From the NCBI GenBank assembly GCA_028821575.1, contig JAPPFW010000088.1:1-51711 (forward strand): a stretch of DNA of 51,711 nucleotides. The letters are read 5' to 3'. How positions within the stretch are numbered: the first letter of the stretch is position 1; every line of letters starts with the position of its first letter. Below the pieces are notes generated by a model, which worked only from the letters and a program-made list of their open reading frames with translations, made no database searches and was not told where the DNA came from. This document shows, one piece after another, positions 33,875-42,548 of this stretch. A program made the position numbers and the translations under genes. This stretch comes from a bacterium (GTDB lineage Bacteria > Actinomycetota > Acidimicrobiia > Spongiisociales > Spongiisociaceae).

Positions 33875-34654
33875 CTATGCCGCAACCCGAGCAAGCACGA
33901 TTCCCACGATCGCCAGATCGGTGATCGTGTGCGCGATCACCGGCACCGCCATCCCTCCGGTCCGGCGCCGCAACACGCCCAGCAGCAGGCCGTAGACGAA
34001 GGCAAGCGCGATACCGGCGGGCCCGCTGGGGATGCCCGTCAGGAAGTGCAGGGTTGCGAAGGCGACCGCCTGCAGCGTAAGGGTGGCGAACCCCGACCCG
34101 AGAACTCTCTCGAGCGAGTCTTGGAGCACGCCGCGGTAGACGGCCTCCTCGAGTACAGCGTTGACAACCGCGAAGATGACACCGGCTGCCACGAGGGCCG
34201 CAAGCGGCCAGTCCGGCACCGTGGCGACCAGCTCGGCCAGTTCGCCCTGCCTGCCCTCGTACCACACCCAGAGGGCCAGCCCGGAGACCAGGCCGAGCGC
34301 CACGCCGGCGGCTGCGTGCGGTAGGCCGTACGACCCGGCGCTGCTCCAGCTGGCAGCCTCGCGCAACCACGCCAACCGCGAAATGACCACCCAGTAGGCG
34401 ACGAAGGCGACACCGAACAGGACCTGCTGGGGACCGAGACCGATCAGCCCGAGCAGGAGGACAGCGACGAACAGGACGCCGGTGGAACTTGCCGCGACCA
34501 TCCGCCGGCGTAAGGCGATGGCCGTAAGCAGGATCGTCACCATCCCGCCCCCGGCGAGTATGCCGACCGAAGTTGCGAACGGTAGGACAGTGGCAAGCAC
34601 CACGAGGGATACGACGACAACTGCCTCGTTCCGCTTACGCGTCCGCTTCTCCAT
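33875..34654 (-). CDS. CPBP family intramembrane glutamic protease (Abi)
   Basis: The protein has 259 residues and about eight helices. The CPBP motifs are intact: EEAVYRGVLQ (EExxxR), FATLHFLTG (FxxxH) and a late HTITDLAI with a third His. The family includes Rce1-type prenyl-protein proteases and bacteriocin self-immunity proteins. The N-terminus MEKRTRKRNE is strongly basic, consistent with a cytoplasmic end. No prenylated substrate or bacteriocin gene is nearby. Confidence 0.85.
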   Translation of the reverse strand: MEKRTRKRNEAVVVVSLVVLATVLPFATSVGILAGGGMVTILLTAIALRRRMVAASSTGVLFVAVLLLGLIGLGPQQVLFGVAFVAYWVVISRLAWLREAASWSSAGSYGLPHAAAGVALGLVSGLALWVWYEGRQGELAELVATVPDWPLAALVAAGVIFAVVNAVLEEAVYRGVLQDSLERVLGSGFATLTLQAVAFATLHFLTGIPSGPAGIALAFVYGLLLGVLRRRTGGMAVPVIAHTITDLAIVGIVLARVAA

Positions 34655-34731
34655 GCCGGGATGTCTAGCAGGTGGTCCGGTGGCTACTGGTCACGATATC
34701 CTGGCCGTCGAGCCGCGACCACGGGATTGAT

Positions 34732-35964
34732 ATGCCACTCGACCGTCTTGTATCGACACTCGACCGGCACGTCACCACGCTGGAGCAGCAGGGGACGGCC
34801 AAGGGTCGCGAAGTCGTCGTGCGTGAGGTCCTCGGACCTGAAGGACGGAGAGGCCCGAGATATCTTCTGGAAGGCGAGGGCGACCGGTCCTTCATCCGGA
34901 TGAACTCGAACTCCTATCTCGGCCTGGCTCTGCATCCCGAGGTTATCCACGCCGAGGAGGCCACCGCGCAGGCGATGGGAACGGGTCCGGGTGCGGTCCG
35001 GTTCATCGTCGGCACCCACACCCCGCACGTCGAGTTGGAACGGGAGCTGGCCGCCTTCCACGGACGGGACGAGGGGATGATCTTCTCGTCGGCGTACGCC
35101 GCCGTGGTAGGAACCCTGGTCGCTCTCACCGACCCGACCACCGCGGTGATCTCCGACGAACTCAACCACAACTCGATCATCAACGCGATACGCCTCTCCC
35201 GGCCGCTGGGCAAGGCTGTGTACCCGCATCTCGACATGGCGGCACTCGACCGTGCCATCGCCGACGCGAAAGGCCGGGCGCGCCGTGCCATAGTCGTCAC
35301 CGACGGGATCTTCTCGATGCGAGGCGACCATGCACCGCTCGACGAGATCATGGACATCGCTATCCGCCACGACGGCGGATTCCCCGAGAATGTCGTGGTC
35401 GTTGTGGACGACTCCCATGGTGTGGGCGCCTTCGGTCCCAGTGGCAGGGGAACGGAGGAGTACACGGGCAGCCCGCCCGCGGATGTGCTGATCGGTACCC
35501 TGGGCAAGGCTCTGGCCGTCAACGGGGGCTACGTGGTCTCGCGCCGCCCGGTGGTCCGCTTCCTCCGGGAGACCTCCCCCTTCTACATCTACTCCAATCC
35601 GATCACGGCAGCTGAAGCCGCAGCGGCCCTTGCCGCCCTCCGGATCCTCGACAGCGCGGAGGGCCACGAACTCCTCGGCCGCCTGCGCGATCTCACCGCC
35701 AGACTCGAGAACGGTCTGGTGTCGCTCGGCTACGAGATCATTCCCGGGGAACACCCCATCGTGCCGTTGATGCTGCGAGACACCGACGAGACCCGGCGCT
35801 TGGTCTCGGCGCTGTTCGAGGGAGGGGTCCTGGCAACCGGGCTGGCCTATCCCGTAGTCCCGAGAGGTGACGAGGAGATCCGCCTCCAGGTCAACGCCGA
35901 TCACACGGGAGCCGACATCGACCATGTCCTGGCCGTCCTCTCCTCCGCTCGCCGGCGGGCCTAG
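34732..35964 (+). CDS. Alpha-oxoamine synthase (glycine C-acetyltransferase / AONS-like)
   Basis: The protein has 410 residues from the ATG at 34732. It is a PLP enzyme: SNSYLGLALHP at the N-terminus, DELNHNSIINAIRLS, DDSHGVGAFG with the cofactor Asp/His, and TLGKALAVNGGYV with the Schiff-base Lys near 259. The family condenses an amino acid with an acyl-CoA. KBL-type (2-amino-3-ketobutyrate) and BioF-type activities cannot be told apart from these motifs; no tdh, bioA, bioB or bioD gene is adjacent, and an unknown acyl-CoA substrate is also possible. Confidence 0.83.
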   Translation: MPLDRLVSTLDRHVTTLEQQGTAKGREVVVREVLGPEGRRGPRYLLEGEGDRSFIRMNSNSYLGLALHPEVIHAEEATAQAMGTGPGAVRFIVGTHTPHVELERELAAFHGRDEGMIFSSAYAAVVGTLVALTDPTTAVISDELNHNSIINAIRLSRPLGKAVYPHLDMAALDRAIADAKGRARRAIVVTDGIFSMRGDHAPLDEIMDIAIRHDGGFPENVVVVVDDSHGVGAFGPSGRGTEEYTGSPPADVLIGTLGKALAVNGGYVVSRRPVVRFLRETSPFYIYSNPITAAEAAAALAALRILDSAEGHELLGRLRDLTARLENGLVSLGYEIIPGEHPIVPLMLRDTDETRRLVSALFEGGVLATGLAYPVVPRGDEEIRLQVNADHTGADIDHVLAVLSSARRRA

Positions 35965-36084
35965 CACCTCGTCCGGGCGCTCTCTGCCCTTGCCGCTGCA
36001 TAGCCGGCCCGGTCTGCTACACCTTCTGGTATCCGGCCGAGGGACAGGGCTTCCGGCAATCCGGGGTCTTGGGCGAGGTGATAC

Positions 36085-37765
36085 GTGACGCGTAGAGAAC
36101 TGATCTTCCTTGCGGTACTGGCTGTGGGTATCGCCTCGGTGTGGATGTGGGGGGCGTATTCGCCGGACAGGACACCCGCTGCTGCGGCGGAGGCGTCGGC
36201 TGCGTACTACCCCGAGGACGCGGTCGCCTATGCCTCGCTGTCCCTCGACCCAACGGGTGGCCAACTCGAGTACATGACCGAAGTGGTCGAGTTCTTTCAC
36301 GAGTTCGAGGCGGTTGGTGAGTGGGTGACCCATGCCGAGACCCTGCTGGTCGATGCCATGGGAACCGACTTCGAGGGTATCGGCGCCTGGATTGGCTCGG
36401 AGTTGTCGGCGGCGATCTTCGATCTGGGAGATGGGGGGCCGGGACTGGCGCTTGCGATCGACGTCACCGATCAGGCCGCCGCTGGCGAGTTCCTCGCGCG
36501 CTGGATCGAGCGTCGGGAGGAGGACGGATCCGGGTCGTTCGAGCGTCTTGCGGTGAGCGAGGGCGTGATCTGGCTTGGCGACGGTCCCGGCGGCTGGATG
36601 GAGGAGGAGGTCTACGCCCTGTCCGCCGACCTGATGCTGTTCTCAACCGATCGGGGCCTGATCGAGGAGGTCCTGGATCATGCAAGCGGTGAGGAGAGCC
36701 GGAACCTGGCGGCCAACCCGACGTTCCTGGAAGCCCGCTTAGCAGCGCCTGATCAGCGGTTTGCCTCCGCATTCCTGGACTACGGTCGGATGAGGGAGTT
36801 GATCGGGGACGGAGTCGGGGAGGGGGGTTGTTCGGGGACATTCCGGGCACCTGGCTGGATGATGGCTTCGGCAGGCTGGGTGGATGGCGGTCTGGTCCTG
36901 GACCTGGTGATGCCGGACGTGACCAGCTGGTGGACGGGGACATCGGGCGAGGCCACCGCGGCGGCGGTTCCGGCCGGCGCGTTCGGGTTCGTCTCCGTCG
37001 GATTCGATCCCGAGCTCGATCGCTGGCGCGACCTCCTCGACGCGTGTGAGCTGGGAGTTCTCCTACCGGACGGGGGGTTCCTTGGTGCGCCGCAGATGGA
37101 CCGCGGCGCGGTGCTCGATGAGGATGCGACCGCGGCGGATGCCCTGGACGCGGTGCTGGCGGCCGTGGAAGATGGGAATCGGGCTGGATCTCGAACAGGA
37201 CCTGTTCGATCACCTGGGCGGGGAGTTGGTCGTGGCTGTCCATCCCTCGGACCGGCAGGACGCCTTCATCGACGGAGTGGCGCTGCTGTCCCACCGACCG
37301 CTGTCCGGCCGCGCGCTTGCCGAGACACTGGACTCCCTGGTCGCCGGGATTCCGATGGGCGTGATCGCGGAGGAAGTCGACGTAGGTGCGGGCAGCCCGG
37401 CGAGGATCGTTGAGGTCGGGGAGCAGTTGTCGGTCGGTTACCTGGTCAACGCCGGGTATCTCACTCTCGGAACCAGCGTCGAGGCTTTACGATCCATTGC
37501 TGATGCCCAGCTAGCCGGGAGGGGCCGGCTTGCCGACACGGACCGGTATCTGAGAACCGTCGGCCACATCTCCTACGATCCTCGGCTCCTGGCCTACGTG
37601 GACCTCGAGACCATCTTCGATCATGTGGATCCCCTCGAGATGGGGACACCGGAAGGTCCGATCGAGGTACTCACCGAGGGGTTCAGCGCGCTGGCGCTCG
37701 GGGTCGGTACCGACGGAGACCACTCAAGGGCTACCTTCGTTCTATCCACATTTCCAGACGGGTAA
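36085..37765 (+). pseudogene. DUF3352-like exported protein gene with a +1 frameshift
   Basis: The first frame (ATG at 36085) has a membrane anchor or signal (LIFLAVLAVGIASVWMW) and a long acidic outer region with family-like segments: AVAYASLSLDP, DLMLFSTDRGLIEEVL and AFLDYGRM. Near 37177 the coding pattern moves to frame 2: AVLAAVEDG is followed by I-G-L-D-L-E-Q-D-L-F-D-H-L-G-G if one A is removed from GATGGGAATCGGG. Frame 1 then reads Arg/Gly-rich nonsense to 37413, while frame 2 codes sensibly to 37765. The intact product would be about 560 residues. Sequencing error and real inactivation are both possible. It heads a same-strand run ending in thiD. Confidence 0.72.
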
Positions 37766-37804
37766 TGGAGCACGGTCGGTAGAGGATGAAATAGGCTCTC
37801 TACC

Positions 37805-38785
37805 GTGGAACGTCCATCCAGAGGCTTTAGAGCGGCGATCCGACGCCTGACGACCTCCCGGCCGCGCTCCGGGCGGGGAGCGAGGCGTTCGAAATGGCTC
37901 AAGTGGGTGGTCACGCCGGTGGTGATCCTCGCTCTCCTCTACCTCGCCGTGTCCTTCTACATCGTCGACAGCGCGCTCGACGCGGAGGCGAACCCGCTCG
38001 AAGAGCGCCCGGAAGATTTCGCCCTGGCATACGAGGACGTCGAATTCTCGCCCCGTGGCTGGCCTTTGCTCACCCTGCGCGGATGGTGGATACCGGCGCC
38101 GGACGCCCGCGCAACGGTGATCCGGGTGCACGGCATCGACAGCAACCGCAGTTCCGCGCTCGGCACAGTTCCCGCTCTGGTCGAGGGTGGCTACTCGGTC
38201 CTCGCTTTCGACCTGCGCGGCCACGGAGAGTCCGACCTGGCCCAGATGGGTGCCGGGCTCCACGAGCGGGACGACCTGCTCGGCGCGGTCGACTACGTGA
38301 TCGATGAGCGCAGCGCCGAACCTGGGGCGATCTTCCTGTATGGCCGATCCTACGGCGCGGCGATCGTCCTGATGTCGGGATGGAATGAGCCGGCCGTGGC
38401 CGGCGTTTACGCCGATTCGGCCTTCGCCTCGCTGTCGGAACTGGTCGTCCAGGAAGTAGCCCGGCGCACCTCGGCGCCTTCCTGGTTGGCTTCGGTCCTG
38501 CGGCCGGGCGTAGTCCTGATGGCCCGCCTCTCCAAGGGTCTCGACATCGAGAACGTACATCCGGCGGAAGACGCTGCCAGGTATCCCTACGCCATCGGTC
38601 TCGCCCACTGCGACGAGGATGACCGCATCCCGATCAGCAACCTGGACCGTATCCGAGCCGAGGTCCGCCACCCTCCGCGACTGATCGTCTACGAGGGCTG
38701 CTCACATGCCGATGCGTGGGACGACTACCCACACCTCTACGAAGCGGACCTGATCGCCTACCTCGACGAGCGGTTAGGTGGTTAG
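37805..38785 (+). CDS. Membrane-anchored alpha/beta hydrolase
   Basis: The protein has 326 residues with a GTG start. A basic N-terminus (RRLTTSRPRSGRGARR) and one helix (VVTPVVILALLYLAVSFYI) tether the hydrolase outside the membrane. The fold has the oxyanion segment IRVHGIDSNRSS, FDLRGHGES, the nucleophile elbow LYGRSYGAA with Ser, and a final His in GCSHADAW. Such BAAT/esterase-like enzymes act on unknown esters or peptides. Its TAG stop overlaps the next GTG by one base. Confidence 0.8.
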   Translation: MERPSRGFRAAIRRLTTSRPRSGRGARRSKWLKWVVTPVVILALLYLAVSFYIVDSALDAEANPLEERPEDFALAYEDVEFSPRGWPLLTLRGWWIPAPDARATVIRVHGIDSNRSSALGTVPALVEGGYSVLAFDLRGHGESDLAQMGAGLHERDDLLGAVDYVIDERSAEPGAIFLYGRSYGAAIVLMSGWNEPAVAGVYADSAFASLSELVVQEVARRTSAPSWLASVLRPGVVLMARLSKGLDIENVHPAEDAARYPYAIGLAHCDEDDRIPISNLDRIRAEVRHPPRLIVYEGCSHADAWDDYPHLYEADLIAYLDERLGG

Positions 38786-39573
38786 TGTCTAATGGCGCTC
38801 CGGAGGCCCGGCTCGAACCGGTCGTCACGGACCCCGTTCGCGACCGAGGGCTGCCACCTTCCCCGAATGGAGCGTCCTCGTTCCACATCTGGTGGGAGAT
38901 TCCCGATGTCCCGCTGGCTTCGGTGTCGGCGATCCTGGAAGTGCTCACGCCGCCGGCGGTGAGCCGCCTGGCCTTCTTCGCCATCCAGGCATCCTTCTGG
39001 TCGCATGCTCGCCAGGAAGGAGGGGCCCACACCGGGATCCAGTGGAATCCCCGGCATCCCCGGAACCTGGCCGTCAACTGGGGTGGTTACGACCGCGTCG
39101 GCGAAATACTTCCGGGGACGGAGTCGCCCCTGCCGTCCGCGCCAGGCGATCCGAACACCAGGGACTTCGCCTGGGTCCCGGCTGCCAGGTACCGTCTCAC
39201 CATTGGGCCTCGCAGCCCCGGCGCAGAGAACACGGGCAGGTGGCCGGCCAGGATCGAAGGTCTCGAAACCGGCGAGGACGTGGTGGTGCGACACCTCCTG
39301 TGCGACAGTGACCACCTGCGGGCGCCCGTGGTGTGGTCCGAGCTCTTCACCAGGTGCGACGACCCCACCATCGAAGTACGGTGGAGCGAGCCGACCGCGC
39401 TCGGCCTCGACGGCGAACCCGTTCGGGTGGACCGTGGGCGGGTCACCTACCAGGCCTACGACGCCGGCGGGTGTACGAATACCACGGTCGAAGTGGACCG
39501 GGTCGGCATCTTGCAGCGATCCGGCAGCGAGCGGCGGACAGCCCACGACTCCGTTGTCGAGTGGAGGAAGTGA
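38785..39573 (+). CDS. Hypothetical protein, 262 residues
   Basis: The start is taken as the GTG at 38785 (TAGTG overlap with the hydrolase stop); the frame is open further upstream. I do not recognise the family. It is soluble and aromatic-rich, with likely beta-sandwich segments: [42 protein letters not shown] and YRLTIGP, then [12 protein letters not shown]. Trp/His-rich strands of this kind occur in lectin-like folds, but that is only an impression. It overlaps thiD by GTGA, so it is translated with it. Confidence 0.6.
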   Translation: MSNGAPEARLEPVVTDPVRDRGLPPSPNGASSFHIWWEIPDVPLASVSAILEVLTPPAVSRLAFFAIQASFWSHARQEGGAHTGIQWNPRHPRNLAVNWGGYDRVGEILPGTESPLPSAPGDPNTRDFAWVPAARYRLTIGPRSPGAENTGRWPARIEGLETGEDVVVRHLLCDSDHLRAPVVWSELFTRCDDPTIEVRWSEPTALGLDGEPVRVDRGRVTYQAYDAGGCTNTTVEVDRVGILQRSGSERRTAHDSVVEWRK

Positions 39574-40364
39574 CGGCTACTCCAAGAACGGTGATGACGA
39601 TCGGTGGCAGCGACTCCGGCGCCGGAGCCGGTATCCAAGCCGACCTGAAGACTCTGTCCGCGCATGGAGTCTTCGCGACCACCGTGATCACCTCCGTCAC
39701 CGCCCAGAACACCCAGGGTGTGGAAACGGGCGAAACCATTCCTGCCGATCTGGTAGACGCTCAGATAAGGACTCTCTACGTCGATCTCCCGCCCGATGCC
39801 GCCAAGACCGGTCTGCTGGGCAGGGAGGAGGTCGTCCTGCTCGTGGCCGATCACGCATGGAGGCTGCCCAATCTGGTGGTGGATCCGGTGCTCGTGGACC
39901 GAGATGGGGCGGTACTGGTCGACCGGGCCACCATCGCCGCATATCGGGAGATCCTGATTCCCGCGGCCGTCGTGGCGACCCCCAACCACCGCGAGGCGGC
40001 CCTGCTCGCAGGTCGACCGATCGCCAACGAAGCCCAGCAGAGCGAAGTGGCCAGGGAACTGGCAAGGTCCACCCGGACGCCGATCCTGGTCACCGGGGGC
40101 CGCCTGGGCGGGCCGCGGCCCGTTGACGTGCTGTCCGACGGCCTGCAGACGCATATCCTCCCCGGTCGATGGGTGCCTTCACGCAACGTCCACGGCACCG
40201 GAGATGCGCTCTCGGCCTCGATAACGGCGCGCCTCGCCGCGGGTACCAGCCTGATGGTGGCGGTTGCCGAAGCGAAGGCCTGGGTCGCCCGGGCTGTCGC
40301 GGGCGCTGCGACGTGGAGACTGGGCCGGGGCGAGGGCCCGATCGATCACTTCGGATGGAGTTAA
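39570..40364 (+). CDS. thiD: Hydroxymethylpyrimidine/phosphomethylpyrimidine kinase
   Basis: The protein has 264 residues from the GTG at 39570, which overlaps the previous stop (GTGA); an ATG at 39594 is an alternative. ThiD signatures are [44 protein letters not shown] and [11 protein letters not shown] with the catalytic Asp. The enzyme phosphorylates HMP and HMP-P for thiamine synthesis. HMP-P kinases normally have a Cys before the GTGD loop region; none is obvious here. No other thiamine gene or TPP riboswitch is seen. The stop codon is followed at once by a heptamer array. Confidence 0.88.
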   Translation: MTATPRTVMTIGGSDSGAGAGIQADLKTLSAHGVFATTVITSVTAQNTQGVETGETIPADLVDAQIRTLYVDLPPDAAKTGLLGREEVVLLVADHAWRLPNLVVDPVLVDRDGAVLVDRATIAAYREILIPAAVVATPNHREAALLAGRPIANEAQQSEVARELARSTRTPILVTGGRLGGPRPVDVLSDGLQTHILPGRWVPSRNVHGTGDALSASITARLAAGTSLMVAVAEAKAWVARAVAGAATWRLGRGEGPIDHFGWS

Positions 40365-40490
40365 TGGATAGTGGATAGTGGATAGTGGATAGTGGATAGT
40401 GGCGAGGTATTACCGGCCACAAGCCACAAGCCACAAGCCACAAGCCACAAGCCACAAGCCACAAGCCACAAGCCACCAGCCAGCCACAAG
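40365..40490. repeat. Heptanucleotide arrays: TGGATAG x5 and CCACAAG x8 plus variants
   Basis: TGGATAG is repeated five times exactly at 40365-40399, directly after the thiD stop codon (40362-40364). CCACAAG is repeated eight times exactly at 40417-40472, then CCACCAG, a short CCAG and another CCACAAG to 40490. The same CCACAAG unit occurs in reverse orientation at 47973-48049. The TGG-rich strand is plus in the first array and minus in the second. Confidence 0.9.
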
Positions 40491-40533
40491 CCACGCGGAT
40501 TCGGGTTCCCTCGGATGGGTTACGCTGAAACCC

Positions 40534-41547
40534 ATGCACGCATGGATTCTCAACGATACGAACGGGCCGTCCTCCTACACCCTGGCAGAAGTCGGAACGC
40601 CGCAGCCCGGTCCGGGCCAGGTGAGAGTGAAGCTAGTCATGTCGGCTCTCAACCGCCTCGACCTCTGGATGTCCATGGGGCTTCCCGCGCCCAAGAGCTT
40701 TCCCCACGTCGCCGGGGGCGACGGGGCGGGCGTCATCGACGTGTTGGGCTCTGACGTGGAGGGACTGGCGGAGGGTGACGAGGTCATAGTCAACCCCGGC
40801 CTCGGTTTTGCCCCCACCACCGACCACATACCGTTCGGCGGGAAGGTCGGAGTACTGGGTGAGCATGCATGGGGCACGCTGGCCGAGTACGTGGTGGTCC
40901 CGGCCTCCAATGTCATCCCCAAGCCGCCACATCTGGACTGGGACCGGGCGGCAGCCTACGGGCTTGCATACGGGACCGCCTACCGCATGCTGAAACGGGC
41001 CCGCCTCTCGCCCGGAGACGTCCTGCTGGTGGTAGGAGTGGGCGGTGGAGTCAGTTCCGCGGGTCTATTGATCGGGCGGCTGATGGGCGCCGAGGTCTAC
41101 GTGACCTCGCGCAGCCCTGCGAAGATCGCCCGCGCCATCGAGTTGGGCGCCGTGGCCGGCTTTCGCTCAACTGCTGAGTTCTCCAAGGAACTCAAGGCGG
41201 TTGCCCGCCGCCAGGCGGATGTGGTCTTCGAGAACGTGGGTCCTGCGACGTGGAACCAGTCGATGCGGTCCATCCGGCCGGGCGGGCGCGTGGTTACCTG
41301 CGGGTCCACGAGCGGTACCAAGGTGGAGATCAGCATGCCGCCTCTCTTCTTCCGCCACCAGGAGATCATCGGCTCGACCATGTTCGACCACGACGACTTT
41401 GCTCAGGTGAGCGCCTGGGTATCGGGCGGGGATCTCGCCGTGCTGGTGGATGGTATTCACGAGTTCGAGGATCTTCCTGGCGCCCTGGCACGGATGAAGG
41501 CATGCGATCAGCAGGGGAAGCTGGTGATAAGAGGGAGGGACTCATGA
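40534..41547 (+). CDS. Medium-chain dehydrogenase/reductase (quinone-oxidoreductase-like)
   Basis: The protein has 337 residues from the ATG at 40534. A frame open to 40399 runs through the repeat array and is rejected. The GroES-like half contains [15 protein letters not shown] and [15 protein letters not shown]; the Rossmann half has [16 protein letters not shown]. The usual catalytic Cys of zinc ADHs is replaced by Asn (SALNRLD), as in zinc-free quinone oxidoreductases. Cys ligands for structural zinc are also absent. It is coupled by ATGA to the next dehydrogenase. Confidence 0.83.
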   Translation: MHAWILNDTNGPSSYTLAEVGTPQPGPGQVRVKLVMSALNRLDLWMSMGLPAPKSFPHVAGGDGAGVIDVLGSDVEGLAEGDEVIVNPGLGFAPTTDHIPFGGKVGVLGEHAWGTLAEYVVVPASNVIPKPPHLDWDRAAAYGLAYGTAYRMLKRARLSPGDVLLVVGVGGGVSSAGLLIGRLMGAEVYVTSRSPAKIARAIELGAVAGFRSTAEFSKELKAVARRQADVVFENVGPATWNQSMRSIRPGGRVVTCGSTSGTKVEISMPPLFFRHQEIIGSTMFDHDDFAQVSAWVSGGDLAVLVDGIHEFEDLPGALARMKACDQQGKLVIRGRDS

Positions 41548-42443
41548 CGCCGATGCCCACGGTCGGATGGGTTGGCACCGGTGTGATGGGCGCGTCGATG
41601 TGCGGCCACATCCTCGACGCGGGGTACCGGGTCACCGTCACAACCCGCACCAAGACCAAGGCCATGGAACTCATAGACAGGGGCGCTTCGTGGGCAGACA
41701 GCCCGGCCGAGGTGGCCGCCGCCTCCGACATATCCTGCGCGATCGTCGGTTTTCCCGATGATGTCCGGGAGGTGTTCCTGGGACCTTCGGGACTGCTGGC
41801 CGGCGCCTCGGCGGGGGACATCCTCGTGGATATGACCACGTCCGAGCCTGCTCTGGCCATCGAGATCGCCGAGCGGGCCGGAGTGGCCGGCGTCGCGGCC
41901 ATCGATGCGCCGGTGAGCGGCGGAGACATAGGAGCCAGGAACGGGACTCTGTCGATCATGATCGGGGGTTCCGAGGAAGCGGTGGAGCGCGCCCGCCCGA
42001 TCTTCGAGACGATGGGCAAGACCATCGTGCGCCAGGGCGGACCCGGGGCCGGTCAGCACACCAAGGCGATCAACCAGATCCTGATCGCCACCCTGATGAT
42101 CGGATTGTCCGAGGCCCTTCTCTACGGTCGGCAAGCCGGTCTCGACCTGGACACCGTGATGGAGTCGGTGAGCGGAGGCGCGGCCGGATCCTGGTCTCTG
42201 ACCAACTACGGTCCCCGGATCCTCAGGGGTGACTTCGAGCCCGGTTTCTTTGTGGACCACTTCGTGAAGGACATGGGGATCGCCCTGAGCGAGGCCGCAT
42301 CGATGAAGCTGCCCGCGCCGGGTCTCGCCCTGGCCCACGAGCTGTACGTGTCGCTCCAGGCCCAGGGCCTGGGGAGGAAGGGTACGCAGTCGCTGATCCT
42401 GGCCCTGGCTCGCATGGCCGGTCTGGAGTGGAACCCGCGGTGA
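41544..42443 (+). CDS. 3-hydroxyisobutyrate dehydrogenase family protein
   Basis: The protein has 299 residues. The ATG at 41544 overlaps the previous stop (ATGA). The beta-hydroxyacid dehydrogenase motifs are [17 protein letters not shown] (cofactor), [16 protein letters not shown] (substrate) and [12 protein letters not shown] with the catalytic Lys. It may reduce a 3-hydroxyacid or a semialdehyde such as tartronate semialdehyde; the exact substrate is unknown. The stop TGA at 42441-42443 is the first three bases of a TGAATGG array. Confidence 0.86.
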   Translation: MTPMPTVGWVGTGVMGASMCGHILDAGYRVTVTTRTKTKAMELIDRGASWADSPAEVAAASDISCAIVGFPDDVREVFLGPSGLLAGASAGDILVDMTTSEPALAIEIAERAGVAGVAAIDAPVSGGDIGARNGTLSIMIGGSEEAVERARPIFETMGKTIVRQGGPGAGQHTKAINQILIATLMIGLSEALLYGRQAGLDLDTVMESVSGGAAGSWSLTNYGPRILRGDFEPGFFVDHFVKDMGIALSEAASMKLPAPGLALAHELYVSLQAQGLGRKGTQSLILALARMAGLEWNPR

Positions 42444-42527
42444 ATGGTGAATGGTGAGTGGTAACAACGGGCCACCATCCACCATCCACCATCCACCATC
42501 CACCATCCACCAGCCACCAGCCACCAG
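42441..42527. repeat. Facing heptanucleotide arrays TGAATGG x2/TGAGTGG and CCACCAT x5/CCACCAG x3
   Basis: The first array (42441-42461) starts with the stop codon of the 41544 gene. The second (42472-42527) is five exact CCACCAT units followed by three CCACCAG units and ends 21 bases before purB. The two are largely complementary, so the transcript could fold into a long imperfect hairpin. Confidence 0.9.
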
Positions 42528-42548
42528 CCCCGGTAGCATCCGTCCTGC

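Noticed and set aside
34664..34696. Possible further 7-periodic tract (GGTGGTCCGGTGGCTACTGG)
   Set aside because: Only a weak periodicity over three units; not distinguishable from chance.
34684..36333. Long minus-strand open frame (549 codons)
   Set aside because: It is antisense to the alpha-oxoamine synthase gene and its translation has no recognisable domain.
39570..40364. TPP riboswitch controlling thiD
   Set aside because: thiD overlaps the preceding gene, leaving no leader, and no THI-box-like sequence was seen upstream of the operon.
40365..40490. Resemblance to a CRISPR array
   Set aside because: The units are 7 bases, directly adjacent, with no spacers, and no cas genes are near.
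40399..40533. N-terminal extension of the 40534 dehydrogenase containing repeated HKPQATS heptapeptides
   Set aside because: It is a chance open frame through the CCACAAG array (7 bases x 3 gives a 7-residue repeat). The family-like protein begins at [10 protein letters not shown].
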